Source: Marinomonas ostreistagni
GTDB taxonomy: Bacteria > Pseudomonadota > Gammaproteobacteria > Pseudomonadales > Marinomonadaceae
Length of the DNA stretch: 52,841 nucleotides
Assembly (NCBI RefSeq): GCF_016461785.1
Contig: NZ_JAEMUH010000021.1
Span: 1-52,841 of the forward strand
Direction: 5' to 3'
The position numbers and the translations under genes are program-made. This document shows positions 44,123-52,841 of the stretch, piece by piece; the first letter of the stretch is position 1; each line of letters begins with the position of its first letter. The notes under the pieces are model-generated. The model was not told the origin of the DNA, ran no database searches, and saw only the letters and a program-made list of their open reading frames with translations.

Positions 44123-45229
44123 CTACTCGATTTTCGGCCTAATATTGAGTATTAGGCCAGAATCAGTACTAACGACTAGACTTCCATCATTCAGTTCAAT
44201 AACGTCTCTTAATCGTTCGTTTAGGTCTTCAAGAAAACGTGTTTCAAAGACTTCACCACTAGCAAGCCTAACGTTGTTCAGGTGCCTTAAAGAAAGTGCA
44301 GTAGACAAGAAATCACCTTGCCAATCTTTAAACAGCTCACCTCTGTATATTAATAATGAGCTAGGGGCAATGGATGGGATGAACACTTTCTTTGGGTCTT
44401 CCATGCCTTCTTTCGAGGTCGTCTCGCCAACATTGAGTGGTGCCCAATATTCCTTACCGTGAGATACGATTGGCCAACCGTAATTTGCTCCGACGCGGAT
44501 CAAATTGATTTCATCCCCACCACGAGGGCCATGCTCATTTGACCAAAGGAAACCTGTAGCTTGATCATAAAATAAGCCTTGCGGATTACGGTGTCCAAAG
44601 CTCCAGATTTCAGGTTTAATTTTTCCATGTCGTACATAAGGATTATCAGCAGGAACAGATCCGTCCATATTTAAGCGTAAAATTGCGCCCGCATGATTAG
44701 ATAAATCCTGAGCGTTCGCCCTTGTTCCTCTGTCACCCACTGTGAAAAACACATGACCATTATGATCGAAAGCGATACGACTGCCAAAATGTTGACCTTT
44801 TGATGATGAAGCATCAGAAACTAAAAGATCTTGCCAATCTGATAGCTTGTCTGAATTAAATTTTGCTCTAGCAAGTGCCGTTGTGGCGCCTTCCTCAGTT
44901 GGGTGTGCATAGGTGAAGTACACCCATGAAGTTTCTGGAAAATCGGGTGATAGTGCGACATCTAGTAAGCCACCTTGCCCTAAGCGAGCAATCCTAGGTA
45001 ACCCGCTTACTTCTTTGATTTCACCCGATGATGTATTAATGCGCAGTAACTGCCCATCAAGAACTGTAACCAGTAGCGTTTGCGTATCAATCTGCGCCAT
45101 ACCCCAAGGAATACCGTCAACTTGGGCAAGCTGATCAATTTTGAATTGTGGTTCTGCTTCCACTGCATAGCCTAGTGAACTGATCATAATCAGTAAACCT
45201 ATACTAAATTGTTTAATATGTTGAAGCAT
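44123..45229 (-). CDS. PQQ-dependent aldose sugar dehydrogenase-like protein
   Basis: A secreted beta-propeller of about 368 aa. The signal peptide ends near GYAVEA. PQQ/Ca-site motifs of the YliI/soluble GDH family are GGLLDVALSPDF, GQHFGSRIAFDHNGHVFFTVGDRG, GHRNPQGLFYD and NEHGPRGGDEINLI followed by ANYGWP. It would oxidise aldoses in the periplasm. The ATG at 45229 is chosen because TTAGGT is well spaced; an ATG at 45250 falls almost on the predicted transcription start. PQQ synthesis genes are not in the window. Confidence 0.9.
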   Translation of the reverse strand: MLQHIKQFSIGLLIMISSLGYAVEAEPQFKIDQLAQVDGIPWGMAQIDTQTLLVTVLDGQLLRINTSSGEIKEVSGLPRIARLGQGGLLDVALSPDFPETSWVYFTYAHPTEEGATTALARAKFNSDKLSDWQDLLVSDASSSKGQHFGSRIAFDHNGHVFFTVGDRGTRANAQDLSNHAGAILRLNMDGSVPADNPYVRHGKIKPEIWSFGHRNPQGLFYDQATGFLWSNEHGPRGGDEINLIRVGANYGWPIVSHGKEYWAPLNVGETTSKEGMEDPKKVFIPSIAPSSLLIYRGELFKDWQGDFLSTALSLRHLNNVRLASGEVFETRFLEDLNERLRDVIELNDGSLVVSTDSGLILNIRPKIE

Positions 45230-45258
45230 GTTCGTACCTAATTCATTCAAGAACCATA

Positions 45259-45264
45259 ATTATA
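45259..45264 (-). promoter_or_regulatory. Possible -10 element of the PQQ dehydrogenase gene
   Basis: A perfect TATAAT on the minus strand, about 30 nt upstream of the chosen start. No convincing -35 accompanies it. Confidence 0.4.
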
Positions 45265-45360
45265 GATACTAAAAGCATAAGAAATGGGGGGAATAGAGGG
45301 GTTTCATATTCATTGCGGAATACTTGCCAACTGATCATAAAATCGGCAGGCTAAATAACA

Positions 45361-45385
45361 AAACGCGACAGAAAGTCGCGTTTTG
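45361..45385. terminator. Terminator of the dusA-tal operon
   Basis: AAAACGCGAC (45361-45370) and GTCGCGTTTT (45376-45385) form a perfect 10-bp stem with a 5-nt loop, ending in Ts on the minus strand. A second smaller hairpin (about 45392-45412) lies closer to tal. Confidence 0.87.
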
Positions 45386-45429
45386 GTGTGAAATTCAGCT
45401 AAACTGAATTCAAAACGTGAGTGTAAGTC

Positions 45430-46380
45430 TTAAAGCTTCGCTTCAATCATCTTCTCAAGTTTACGTTGGTCTACGGCGAAGTTACGAATACCTTCAGCCA
45501 ATTTCTCTGTAGCCATGGCATCTTCGTTAAGTGCCCAACGGAAAGCTTGCTCAGTAATACTTTCGCCAGCTGGCGTTACATTTGAAACTGGTGCCAGTTT
45601 ACGGTCCAATCTGCCTTCATCTTTTTTAAGTTCTTCCAAAAGGTTAGGGCTGATCGTCAAACGATCACAACCTGCAAGTTGTTCGATTTCACCGATATTA
45701 CGGAAGCTTGCACCCATTACAATGGTTTTGTAACCATGCTGCTTGTAGTAGTTGTAGATCTCAGTAACAGATACAACACCGGGATCTGTTTCTGCTGTGT
45801 ACTCTTGTCCAGTAGATTTTTTGTACCAATCCAGAATACGGCCAACAAATGGGGAGATTAAGAAAACACCTGCTTCTGCACATGCTTGAGCCTGTGCGAA
45901 TGAGAACAGTAGTGTAAGGTTACAATTAATACCTTCTTTTTCTAACTCTTCAGCGGCTTTAATACCTTCCCAAGTAGATGCAGCCTTGATCAACACTCGA
46001 TCTTTAGAAATTCCGGCTTCTTCATATAGCTTGATTAGGCGACGAGCTTTCTCGATAGTCGCTTCTTTATCATAAGAAAGACGAGCGTCCACTTCAGTAG
46101 AGATGCGCCCAGGAATGTATTTAAGAATCTCTGTACCAACGATAACAGCAAGCTTGTCACTTGCATCAATAATTTGTTGCGCTTTATCGCTGCTTTGTTC
46201 TTTTGCCCACGCAACAGCTTGATCAATAAAGGGTGCATACTCAGGGATTTGGGCTGCTTTGAGCATTAATGAAGGGTTAGTTGTTGCATCTTCTGGAAGG
46301 TAATCTTTAATTGCAGTGATATCACCCGTGTCGGCAACAATTGTTGTGAACTCTTTTAATTGAGATAACTTATTGCTCAT
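45430..46380 (-). CDS. tal: Transaldolase
   Basis: A 316-aa pentose-phosphate enzyme transferring dihydroxyacetone units between sedoheptulose 7-phosphate and glyceraldehyde 3-phosphate. The Schiff-base lysine is K132 ([12 protein letters not shown]), D17 is present, and [10 protein letters not shown] is conserved. The length matches E. coli TalB. dusA lies 5 nt upstream on the same strand, so the two form an operon. Confidence 0.97.
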   Translation of the reverse strand: MSNKLSQLKEFTTIVADTGDITAIKDYLPEDATTNPSLMLKAAQIPEYAPFIDQAVAWAKEQSSDKAQQIIDASDKLAVIVGTEILKYIPGRISTEVDARLSYDKEATIEKARRLIKLYEEAGISKDRVLIKAASTWEGIKAAEELEKEGINCNLTLLFSFAQAQACAEAGVFLISPFVGRILDWYKKSTGQEYTAETDPGVVSVTEIYNYYKQHGYKTIVMGASFRNIGEIEQLAGCDRLTISPNLLEELKKDEGRLDRKLAPVSNVTPAGESITEQAFRWALNEDAMATEKLAEGIRNFAVDQRKLEKMIEAKL

Positions 46381-46385
46381 TGCTC

Positions 46386-47417
46386 TTATCCTTTGCTTGT
46401 ATCTAGTTTTTGTTTAACTAATTCGATGGCGTCTACTAAAACTTTGATTGTAGCGTCACTTCGATGACCGTTTTCTGAAAGGTAACGTCTAAATTGCTTA
46501 CCCCCTGGCAAGCCTTGAAAAATACCCAATAAATGTCGAGTTAAATGCATCAAACGTTCGCCATTCTCCAATTGCTTCTCAGCATAGGGGATAAAACGTT
46601 CTAATGCTTCGAAGCGATCATTAACTAAATCTGGCGCACCAAAAATAGATTGGTCTATTTGGCTTAGAACCCAGGGGTTGTTGTAAGCTTCTCGCCCCAT
46701 CATGACACCATCAACATGACGTAAATGTTCTTTTGTCTCTTCTACTGTTTTTATCCCACCATTTATCAAGATTTCAAGGTCAGGGAAATCTTTCTTCAAT
46801 TGATACACAAAGTCGTATTTGAGAGGCGGGATTTCACGGTTTTCTTTGGGGCTTAAACCTTGCAAAATCGCGTTGCGTGCATGAACAATGAATGTTTCAA
46901 CGCCTTCATCAGCGATCTTACCAACAAAGTCACGCACGACAGCGTAGTCTTGTTGATCATCTAAACCAATACGGTGCTTTATCGTGACAGGAATAGAGGT
47001 AGCATCCTGCATGGCTTTCATTGCATCAACCACTGTTTGTGGGTGAGCCATTAAAATGGCCCCAATCAAACTATTCTGTACACGATCACTTGGGCAGCCA
47101 GCATTTAAATTCACTTCATCGTAACCGTATTCTTCAGCCATTTTGGCGCACTTTGCTAAATCCTTTGCGTTAGATCCACCCAACTGAAGTGCAATAGGAT
47201 GTTCGCAGTCATCATACTGAAGGAAACGAGCTGGGTTGTCGCCTTGAAGTAAAGCACCAGTGGTAACCATTTCAGTGTATAACAGCGTGTGCTTCGTCAA
47301 ACAACGTGCAAAGACACGATAGTCCGAAGTTGTCCAATCCATCATGGGTGCGATGCTGAAACGACGATCTAGCTTTTTTTGAAGCTCATTCGATGTTTGG
47401 TTGAATACTTTTTGCAT
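46386..47417 (-). CDS. dusA: tRNA-dihydrouridine synthase A
   Basis: A 343-aa FMN enzyme that reduces uridines 20/20a in the tRNA D-loop. The TIM barrel opens with [20 protein letters not shown]; the catalytic cysteine is C108 in [15 protein letters not shown]-site segments are [24 protein letters not shown] and [13 protein letters not shown]. The length and the PSDRVQ signature mark subfamily A. It is the first gene of a unit with tal. Confidence 0.96.
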   Translation of the reverse strand: MQKVFNQTSNELQKKLDRRFSIAPMMDWTTSDYRVFARCLTKHTLLYTEMVTTGALLQGDNPARFLQYDDCEHPIALQLGGSNAKDLAKCAKMAEEYGYDEVNLNAGCPSDRVQNSLIGAILMAHPQTVVDAMKAMQDATSIPVTIKHRIGLDDQQDYAVVRDFVGKIADEGVETFIVHARNAILQGLSPKENREIPPLKYDFVYQLKKDFPDLEILINGGIKTVEETKEHLRHVDGVMMGREAYNNPWVLSQIDQSIFGAPDLVNDRFEALERFIPYAEKQLENGERLMHLTRHLLGIFQGLPGGKQFRRYLSENGHRSDATIKVLVDAIELVKQKLDTSKG

Positions 47418-47814
47418 GTAGTAAGTGTTTTAAATTTTGTGTTGGTGGGCGTAGCTTATCAAGTGCATGATGAATACTCGAAATGATTACGCTGTGAACT
47501 GAAATAAAATTTCGCAATAAAGCCGTATTTCAAAAGTTATACGTTCATTATGTCATAAAGTTACGTATACAGGGTATGTCTGTTGTGCTGTGAAACTGTA
47601 CTTTTTTGAGGATAAATTGATTTAAAAGGTTGACTTATTTTGGTCATCATATCTGTGGGGTTCAACAATATGAATAAATCTTCGTATGCATTTGATTTAT
47701 AAGAAAAATTTATTGTAATAAAATGTTGATTTATTTGTAAGTAAAGGTTAATAATGTTTATTAATTGTTCATTTAATAAACACACCTAGTTTGTTTAGAT
47801 GTATAGGAGTCCAT
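47418..47814. other. AT-rich intergenic region between dusA and the STAS gene
   Basis: These 397 bases separate two divergent units and must hold both promoters. I see no credible gene; a 74-codon minus-strand frame (47561-47785) lacks a ribosome-binding site and has AT-rich, low-information codons. The one clear structure is the inverted repeat at 47756-47781. Confidence 0.5.
47756..47781 (+). repeat. 26-bp inverted repeat upstream of the STAS gene
   Basis: GTTTATTAA (47756-47764) and TTAATAAAC (47773-47781) are perfect 9-bp arms around 8 nt. The right arm ends 33 nt before the STAS start, so it may be an operator or lie in the mRNA leader. A/T content makes chance more likely than for a GC-rich repeat. 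Confidence 0.4.
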
Positions 47815-48108
47815 ATGCCAGATGTTACTCGTATATCATTGCCACAGAAGTTTTCTTTTGATTGCCATGAATGGTTTAAAGACGAATACTCAAAAGCAAT
47901 AGTTCAGTCAAAACGTGTTGAGTTGTTGTGTGATAAAGTTCAGTTTTTAGACTCGGCTGCTTTAGGGATGATTGCCAAGCTTAAAAAAGAGATGAAGAAA
48001 CATACAAATCACGACATAACGGTGTCTAACCCAAGTACTTACTGTGATGATCTTTTTACATTAGCAAACATGTATGAAAACTATGTTGTGAAGAGTTCAA
48101 AGCATTAA
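47815..48108 (+). CDS. STAS-domain protein (anti-sigma-factor antagonist-like)
   Basis: A 97-aa single-domain STAS protein. The core LLCDKVQFLDSAALGMIAKLKKEMKKH matches the SpoIIAA segment with the regulated Ser (DSAALG). Such proteins bind an anti-sigma factor or partner kinase when unphosphorylated, but neither is encoded here. TAGGAG lies 5 nt before the ATG at 47815; a start at 47791 is less likely. The PAS-GGDEF-EAL gene begins 126 nt downstream on the same strand, suggesting a functional link. Confidence 0.85.
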   Translation: MPDVTRISLPQKFSFDCHEWFKDEYSKAIVQSKRVELLCDKVQFLDSAALGMIAKLKKEMKKHTNHDITVSNPSTYCDDLFTLANMYENYVVKSSKH

Positions 48109-48233
48109 TACGAAAGGTGGTTACAAGTTAACACATTCCTTAACAAGACTATCAGTGTAATCAGTCACACTTTGTAAGACTCTTAAAAAGTACTTTAGTT
48201 TTATTAAAGTAGCTTTATTGGAGTGTTACTGTC

Positions 48234-51149
48234 ATGACTTCTATATCAAAAAAACAAAAAGGTAAGTCTTGCTACTCATCTGCTTCGCTAACGGAAGCAT
48301 TTTTATCTTCTTCTCTAGGCGCACCTTTTTTCATTCTAGATCCAGTTGATGATTTACGGGTCATCTTTTGTAACCCTCCAGCGAAACATTACTTTAATCT
48401 AAACGAACATTCATCTGACCAATGGTTTGCGACGTTGTGGTTTCAATCTCTCAAGAATGATTGGCAGGCTCACTTTATAGAACAGTTACAGAAAGAGTCA
48501 AAAGTCTATCAATTGATCCCAGAGCATTTGCTTAAACACAAATCTTCCCCTCAAGAGATTTGCTTTATTCAGTTTGAATCGAAAGGAAATGACTTTATCG
48601 CCGCTGTCATTATCAACTCCGATACGCGAACGTTGGCAAACTTTGAGCCGAAAGCTGTGCTAAGCGCAATTGAGTTGGGCGATTTTTATCATTCAGTCCT
48701 AGACAACTTAAATGAAGCGATTGGATTGTTTGAGTTCAATGCAAAAAATCAATTAGAGATTGTTTGGCTTAATGAAAAAGCGATGAAATATACTCATGGT
48801 AGCGAGCAAGTTACTGGCGAGCTTGTAAAAGCTTTCATTCCAAGCAACCTTCATGCTAGCTGGCTTGCGCTTGAAGATTCCTTAGAAATAGGCAGAGAGA
48901 CGCTTTCATGTAGTTTTTTGTTGGACCCTGGTGCTGAATTCAAAGCTTGTGAAATACAATTTTATCCAGTTCAGCTAAAACGTTCACAAAAAAAGATTCA
49001 ATACATTGCTACTTGGTATAATGTCACTAAACGTTATCAACTAGAAGTAGCAGAAACTCAAAAGAAACAAGATTTTTATAACTTGGTTGAAAATGCTCCA
49101 GATGTGATTATTCGCTACGATATTCTGGGGCGTAGAACATATGTCAATCAAATGTTTGAAAAGGTGACAGGGCTTAGTAGAGAGAGTGCCATTGGTAAGC
49201 AGCCTACCGAATTAGCTGGCATAGGGAATAGTGCGGCGTTGATGCAAGAATATGTACTGAATACCATTCACACTGGGCGAGCGATGACTCAAAGAATGAT
49301 GATGTATGGTAATCAAGACGTTCTATCAACGTTTGAAATCCGATTTATACCTGAGTTTGATAAGCATGATGCTGTTTCGGGTGTGTTATTGATAGGGCGA
49401 GATATCACTCAACAAGAAGAAGCCATTCTTAAAACCAAAACGAGCGAAATGCAGTTTCGTACTTTAGTAGAGAATTCACCAGACTTTATTTGTCGTTATA
49501 ATTTAGATTGCCAACTTCAATACTCAAACCCTGTTTTAGCTAAGCTATTTAATTGCAGTACTGAAGAAATAATAGGAAAGACACCAACTGAGTTAAATCA
49601 AATGCTCTATAGGCGCTTTGGAGAAGATGTCGCCCCTCAAGAATCAGTGCTACATAAACACCTAATTAATATTATTAAAACTCAAAAAAGTGTTGAATGT
49701 GAGATATCTGCACCCACCATAAAAGGTATTGTTCACTCATATGTCAGTTTGACACCTGAGTATAATAGTAATGGCGAATTCAGTTCTGTTTTGGTGATAG
49801 GGAGAGACATAACAGAGTTAAAAGAGTATCAAGAACAAGTAGACTTTTTATCAAAATATGACTCATTAACTGGGTTGCCTAACCGAGTGAGTTTGCTAGA
49901 GAAGGTGAGTTCCAAAGTCATTAGCACGAGTCTTGACAGCCAGAAGCTCGGTTTACTGGTTCTTGGCGTCGATCATTTTAAAAATATCAATGATAGCTAT
50001 GGTTATAAATATGGTGATTTTGTACTTAGAGCTTTGACTGCAAGATTGCAGGCTATTGTTGCTTCGTCGAGTTTCATTGCTCGTATTGGAGCAGATGAGT
50101 TTGGTGTTTTGTTGCCCTCGGTTTTAAATCGCCAAGTTTTCAATAATGAAGCAGAAAGAATTGCTAAAGCTATCTCTAAGCCGATCAGAATTGGTGATAC
50201 CGAGATTCTAGTATCGGTTAGTACCGGTGCATGTTTATTTCCAGATGATGCTAAGGAGCTTGAGGATGTAGTCAGATACGCTGACTCTGCTCTTTTCGCT
50301 GCTAAATCATCTCAGCGTGGAAGTATTCGCTTTTATTCACAAGAATTAACGGAAAAAGCTCTTGAGCGAATGGATTTTAGAAACTCTATTAGAGCGGGCA
50401 TTAAGAATAAAGAGTTTTGTGTTTATCTTCAGCCAAAAATAAGCCTTGAAACCGGAGAGTTGATGGGGGCTGAAGCCCTGGTCAGATGGCAACATCCCAA
50501 ACGTGGTTTGATCGCTCCAGATGCATTTATTCCTGTTGCAGAAGAAATGGGGCTCATATCAGAAATTGACTTATTGGTATTAGACGAGCTTTGTTCCTAT
50601 CTTAACTGCTGGCGTTCCTGTTTAGCGGTTGGACAGAGGTTTGCGGTTAACTTATCTGCAGTGCAATTTAACCGAGAAGATCTAATCAGCTCTATCGAGA
50701 AAATTGTACAGCACCATCATTGTGATACATCTAACTTAGAGATCGAAATTACTGAAGGGGTTTTATTGGTTCATTGTGAGCATTTGGAAAATAAGATTAA
50801 TGAACTTAAAGCAATGGGATTTACATTAGCCTTAGACGATTTTGGAACAGGTTATTCTTCGCTAAGTTATTTATCTCGCTACCCAATTGACGTGTTAAAA
50901 ATTGATCGCGCATTTGTAATGGACATGAACCGATCAAAATCTAGTCAAGTACTTGTTAAGACGATTGTATCGATGGCGCAAAATTTAAATATGAAAGTTG
51001 TTGCCGAAGGGGTAGAGGATAGTGATCAAGTCGCACTATTAAAAGAGTATGGGGTCGACTTAGCTCAAGGGTTCCTTTACTCAAGGCCTATTCCAATTCA
51101 TCAGTTCGCAGAGCAATACGGTTTGCCTCTAGCAAAGATAAGCCATTGA
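48234..51149 (+). CDS. PAS-GGDEF-EAL protein, probable c-di-GMP phosphodiesterase
   Basis: A 971-aa cytoplasmic protein without membrane segments. At least three PAS-type sensor regions appear: about 150-270, 280-400 (FYNLVENAPDVIIRYD...VLLIGRDIT) and 405-530 (FRTLVENSPDFICRYN...VLVIGRDIT). The GGDEF domain (about 540-700) looks inactive: the motif is G619-A-D-E-F, and the first metal aspartate is Gly578 (VLGVDHFK). The EAL domain (about 715-960) has E747-A-L, NLSAVQF, EIEITEG, ALDDFGTGYSSL, LKIDRAFV, VAEGVED and QGF, all intact. It should hydrolyse c-di-GMP, with the GGDEF possibly sensing GTP. Confidence 0.93.
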   Translation: MTSISKKQKGKSCYSSASLTEAFLSSSLGAPFFILDPVDDLRVIFCNPPAKHYFNLNEHSSDQWFATLWFQSLKNDWQAHFIEQLQKESKVYQLIPEHLLKHKSSPQEICFIQFESKGNDFIAAVIINSDTRTLANFEPKAVLSAIELGDFYHSVLDNLNEAIGLFEFNAKNQLEIVWLNEKAMKYTHGSEQVTGELVKAFIPSNLHASWLALEDSLEIGRETLSCSFLLDPGAEFKACEIQFYPVQLKRSQKKIQYIATWYNVTKRYQLEVAETQKKQDFYNLVENAPDVIIRYDILGRRTYVNQMFEKVTGLSRESAIGKQPTELAGIGNSAALMQEYVLNTIHTGRAMTQRMMMYGNQDVLSTFEIRFIPEFDKHDAVSGVLLIGRDITQQEEAILKTKTSEMQFRTLVENSPDFICRYNLDCQLQYSNPVLAKLFNCSTEEIIGKTPTELNQMLYRRFGEDVAPQESVLHKHLINIIKTQKSVECEISAPTIKGIVHSYVSLTPEYNSNGEFSSVLVIGRDITELKEYQEQVDFLSKYDSLTGLPNRVSLLEKVSSKVISTSLDSQKLGLLVLGVDHFKNINDSYGYKYGDFVLRALTARLQAIVASSSFIARIGADEFGVLLPSVLNRQVFNNEAERIAKAISKPIRIGDTEILVSVSTGACLFPDDAKELEDVVRYADSALFAAKSSQRGSIRFYSQELTEKALERMDFRNSIRAGIKNKEFCVYLQPKISLETGELMGAEALVRWQHPKRGLIAPDAFIPVAEEMGLISEIDLLVLDELCSYLNCWRSCLAVGQRFAVNLSAVQFNREDLISSIEKIVQHHHCDTSNLEIEITEGVLLVHCEHLENKINELKAMGFTLALDDFGTGYSSLSYLSRYPIDVLKIDRAFVMDMNRSKSSQVLVKTIVSMAQNLNMKVVAEGVEDSDQVALLKEYGVDLAQGFLYSRPIPIHQFAEQYGLPLAKISH

Positions 51150-51382
51150 CAGTAGGTACTAATAGAAACAAGTAGAGCCAATATCTACTAATTTTGAACA
51201 AATAGTTAGGACTATAAATATTGTAAATTTCCAACATAAGCCGCATTTTTACCTTTTGGAAGTTTGATTCAGAGCAAAGCGCTGACGAAATGTCGTAATT
51301 TAGTTAGAATTCCGGCGTTTTTCGTATGAATGCCTATTTCGAAATCTATGTCAGAAATAAGGCCGTTTTCAGGAGTAATTTC

Positions 51383-52246
51383 ATGGCAACCCCATCACAA
51401 CACGATCTACGTAAAGACTTTCGTGCTTTACTAGAGAGCGACAATTGTTACTACACCGCTTCGACGTTTGATCCTATGTCCGCACGTATTGCGGAAGATC
51501 TAGGCTTTGAAGTCGGCATCTTAGGTGGCTCTGTTGCTTCGTTACAAGTGCTGGCGGCGCCGGACTTTGCCTTGATTACCTTGAGTGAATTTGTAGAGCA
51601 GGCGACACGAATTGGCCGCGTCGCACGTTTGCCGATTATTGCCGATGCCGATCATGGCTATGGTAATGCTTTGAATGTAATGCGAACTATTACGGAGCTT
51701 GAACGAGCAGGTGTGGCAGCGCTGACAATCGAAGACACTCTTTTGCCTGCAAAATTTGGTCATAAGTCTACAGACCTGATTCCTCTTGACGAAGCGGTTG
51801 GAAAAATTGAAGCGGCACTTGAAGCGCGAATCGATCCAACCATGTCGATCATTGCACGAACGAATGCTGGCCAACTAACGACAGAAGAAACGATTGAGCG
51901 TGCCAAAGCTTATCAAGCTGCAGGTGCTGACGGTATTTGTATGGTTGGCGTGAAAGACTTTGATCATTTAGAAGCCATTAGCGCACATGTTTCTGTTCCT
52001 CTAATGTTAGTTGCTTATGGTAATCCAGAGCTTAATGATCGTGAACGGTTGGCTAAAAATGGTGTCCGCATTGTTGTAAATGGACATGCTGCATACTTTG
52101 CGGCCATTAAGGCAACTTATGATTGTTTGCGTGAGCAACGAGGTATTGCGGAAGGTAAATTAAACGCATCGGAATTGTCTACGCGTTATTCGACTTTGGA
52201 CGAAAGTCGTGAATGGGCTCGCCGCTTTATGGAAGTAAAAGAATAA
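51383..52246 (+). CDS. Oxaloacetate decarboxylase (PEP mutase/isocitrate lyase superfamily)
   Basis: A 287-aa Mg-dependent enzyme that decarboxylates oxaloacetate to pyruvate. It matches the Pseudomonas PA4872 type along its length. Key residues fall at the same positions I recall for that enzyme: S50 ([11 protein letters not shown]), D88 ([10 protein letters not shown]), R159 (IIARTN), Y212 (LVAYGNPEL) and H235 ([15 protein letters not shown]). The ATG at 51383 with AGGAG upstream fits the family N-terminus; an ATG at 51326 would add 19 unrelated residues. A terminator follows. Confidence 0.94.
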   Translation: MATPSQHDLRKDFRALLESDNCYYTASTFDPMSARIAEDLGFEVGILGGSVASLQVLAAPDFALITLSEFVEQATRIGRVARLPIIADADHGYGNALNVMRTITELERAGVAALTIEDTLLPAKFGHKSTDLIPLDEAVGKIEAALEARIDPTMSIIARTNAGQLTTEETIERAKAYQAAGADGICMVGVKDFDHLEAISAHVSVPLMLVAYGNPELNDRERLAKNGVRIVVNGHAAYFAAIKATYDCLREQRGIAEGKLNASELSTRYSTLDESREWARRFMEVKE

Positions 52247-52273
52247 TACTCCTTTCACTATATAGATTAATAA

Positions 52274-52299
52274 AAATGCCAGCCTAAATGCTGGCATTT
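52274..52299. terminator. Bidirectional terminator between oxaloacetate decarboxylase and the lipoprotein gene
   Basis: AAATGCCAGC (52274-52283) pairs perfectly with GCTGGCATTT (52290-52299) around a 6-nt loop, with short A/T flanks on both sides. Confidence 0.8.
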
Positions 52300-52328
52300 A
52301 TATTTAAAAGATCAAACCACGCACAAAA

Positions 52329-52700
52329 TTAATTTGTGGCATTCTCTACTTCGGTTTCAGCATTGTTAGCACCATCTTTAATGGCATCTACACCGTCTTC
52401 CCAAGCGTCACCCACTGCATCTGCACCGTTTTCCATTGCCTCAGCTGTTTCATCATACGCTTCGCCAACAGCATCTTTGCCATCTTCATATAGTGTTTTA
52501 GCTTTTTCTTTGCCTTGCTCAATACGGTAATCAAAGCACTGATCAGAAAAGTCTTCACGAATTTTCAGGTCATCAATTTGTTGAATGCTATCCTGAGTAC
52601 AGTTCTCATCATTCACTGCAGGCATCTTTTCACTACAAGCAGTGGTTAACGCTGCGACAGCCATAAAACCAGCGATGTAAATAGGCTTAATGTTTTTCAT
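52329..52700 (-). CDS. Small probable lipoprotein with helical acidic repeats
   Basis: A 123-aa exported protein. The N-terminal signal ends ALTTAC, a slightly non-consensus lipobox (Thr at -3). Two further cysteines (NCTQ, QCF) may pair. From about residue 65 on, repeats of the type DAVGEAYDET, ENGADAVGDAW, EDGVDAIKDGA form an amphipathic acidic helix resembling apolipoprotein/LEA-like 11-mers. GAGGGAAG lies before the ATG. I do not know its function; an envelope-stabilising or stress role is only a guess. Confidence 0.75.
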   Translation of the reverse strand: MKNIKPIYIAGFMAVAALTTACSEKMPAVNDENCTQDSIQQIDDLKIREDFSDQCFDYRIEQGKEKAKTLYEDGKDAVGEAYDETAEAMENGADAVGDAWEDGVDAIKDGANNAETEVENATN

Positions 52701-52841
52701 AATACTTCCCTCAAAATCTATGTGGATTTAATTAATTAAGTGTCTATTCAGTTTTTCCATAAACGGTAATAGAGCGCTTTTGTATTAATAATTAAAAACC
52801 AATCAGCAAAGACAGTTTTTTAATATATACAGCTGTTTGCT

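Noticed and set aside
47561..47785. Possible 74-codon minus-strand gene
   Set aside because: Arises in very AT-rich DNA, no ribosome-binding site and no recognisable protein features.
1..52841. Prophage, insertion sequence, CRISPR array, integron, tRNA or toxin-antitoxin system
   Set aside because: No integrase, transposase, spaced direct repeats, cloverleaf sequences or typical toxin-antitoxin pairs were seen when reading the window.

Overview
The window reads as an ordinary stretch of chromosome from a marine gammaproteobacterium. YejK, RadD, TrhO, YcgL/YcgN, HrpA, MlaA, DusA and the block dnaX-ybaB-recR-rnd-ycgL-ycgN are all gammaproteobacterial in type. The moderate-to-low GC, the tripartite tricarboxylate transporter and the two large c-di-GMP proteins fit the Oceanospirillales, and a Marinomonas-like organism is my best guess. 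That placement is inference from gene content; I could not run a search. I see no insertion sequence, prophage, CRISPR array, tRNA or rRNA.

Layout. Positions 1-2100 hold a Zn-type glyoxalase I and an arsR-arsP pair, in which the same 18-bp operator-like sequence sits in front of both genes. Positions 2301-4289 encode a lipoprotein joining Sel1 repeats to an esterase domain. Positions 4494-11581 form a transport locus: response regulator, histidine kinase and an extra periplasmic binding protein with overlapping ends, then a TctC-type binding protein, a terminator/attenuator, a TctA-TctB fusion permease and a TauE/SafE permease. Positions 12360-14370 are upp-uraA for uracil salvage. Positions 14391-22830 are a patchwork of small units: Fe-alcohol dehydrogenase, OmpA-like protein, Ni-type glyoxalase I, YejK nucleoid protein, HAD phosphatase, several proteins of unknown function, a DTW-domain tRNA enzyme, a DUF1499 protein and a TetR regulator. 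Positions 22827-26399 hold radD, a 2OG-Fe(II) oxygenase and trhO.

Positions 26555-31630 form the DNA/RNA maintenance block dnaX-ybaB-recR-rnd-ycgL-ycgN. It is followed by a membrane-anchored VWA protein, a YafJ-type amidotransferase, a glutaredoxin-like protein without its nucleophilic cysteine, cysK, hrpA and mlaA. Positions 40748-44117 carry a PotD-like binding protein overlapping a transmembrane GGDEF-EAL protein, the same architecture as the NspS-MbaA polyamine-sensing pair of Vibrio cholerae. The rest is a PQQ-type sugar dehydrogenase, tal-dusA, a STAS protein next to a PAS-GGDEF-EAL protein with a degenerate cyclase site, oxaloacetate decarboxylase and a small lipoprotein.

The most informative features are signalling modules that pair a periplasmic binding protein with a membrane signal transducer (twice in this window), and the duplicated ArsR operator. 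None is clearly a wholly new system. The strongest candidates for follow-up are the kinase plus binding-protein locus upstream of the TTT transporter, the NspS/MbaA-like pair and the Sel1-esterase lipoprotein.
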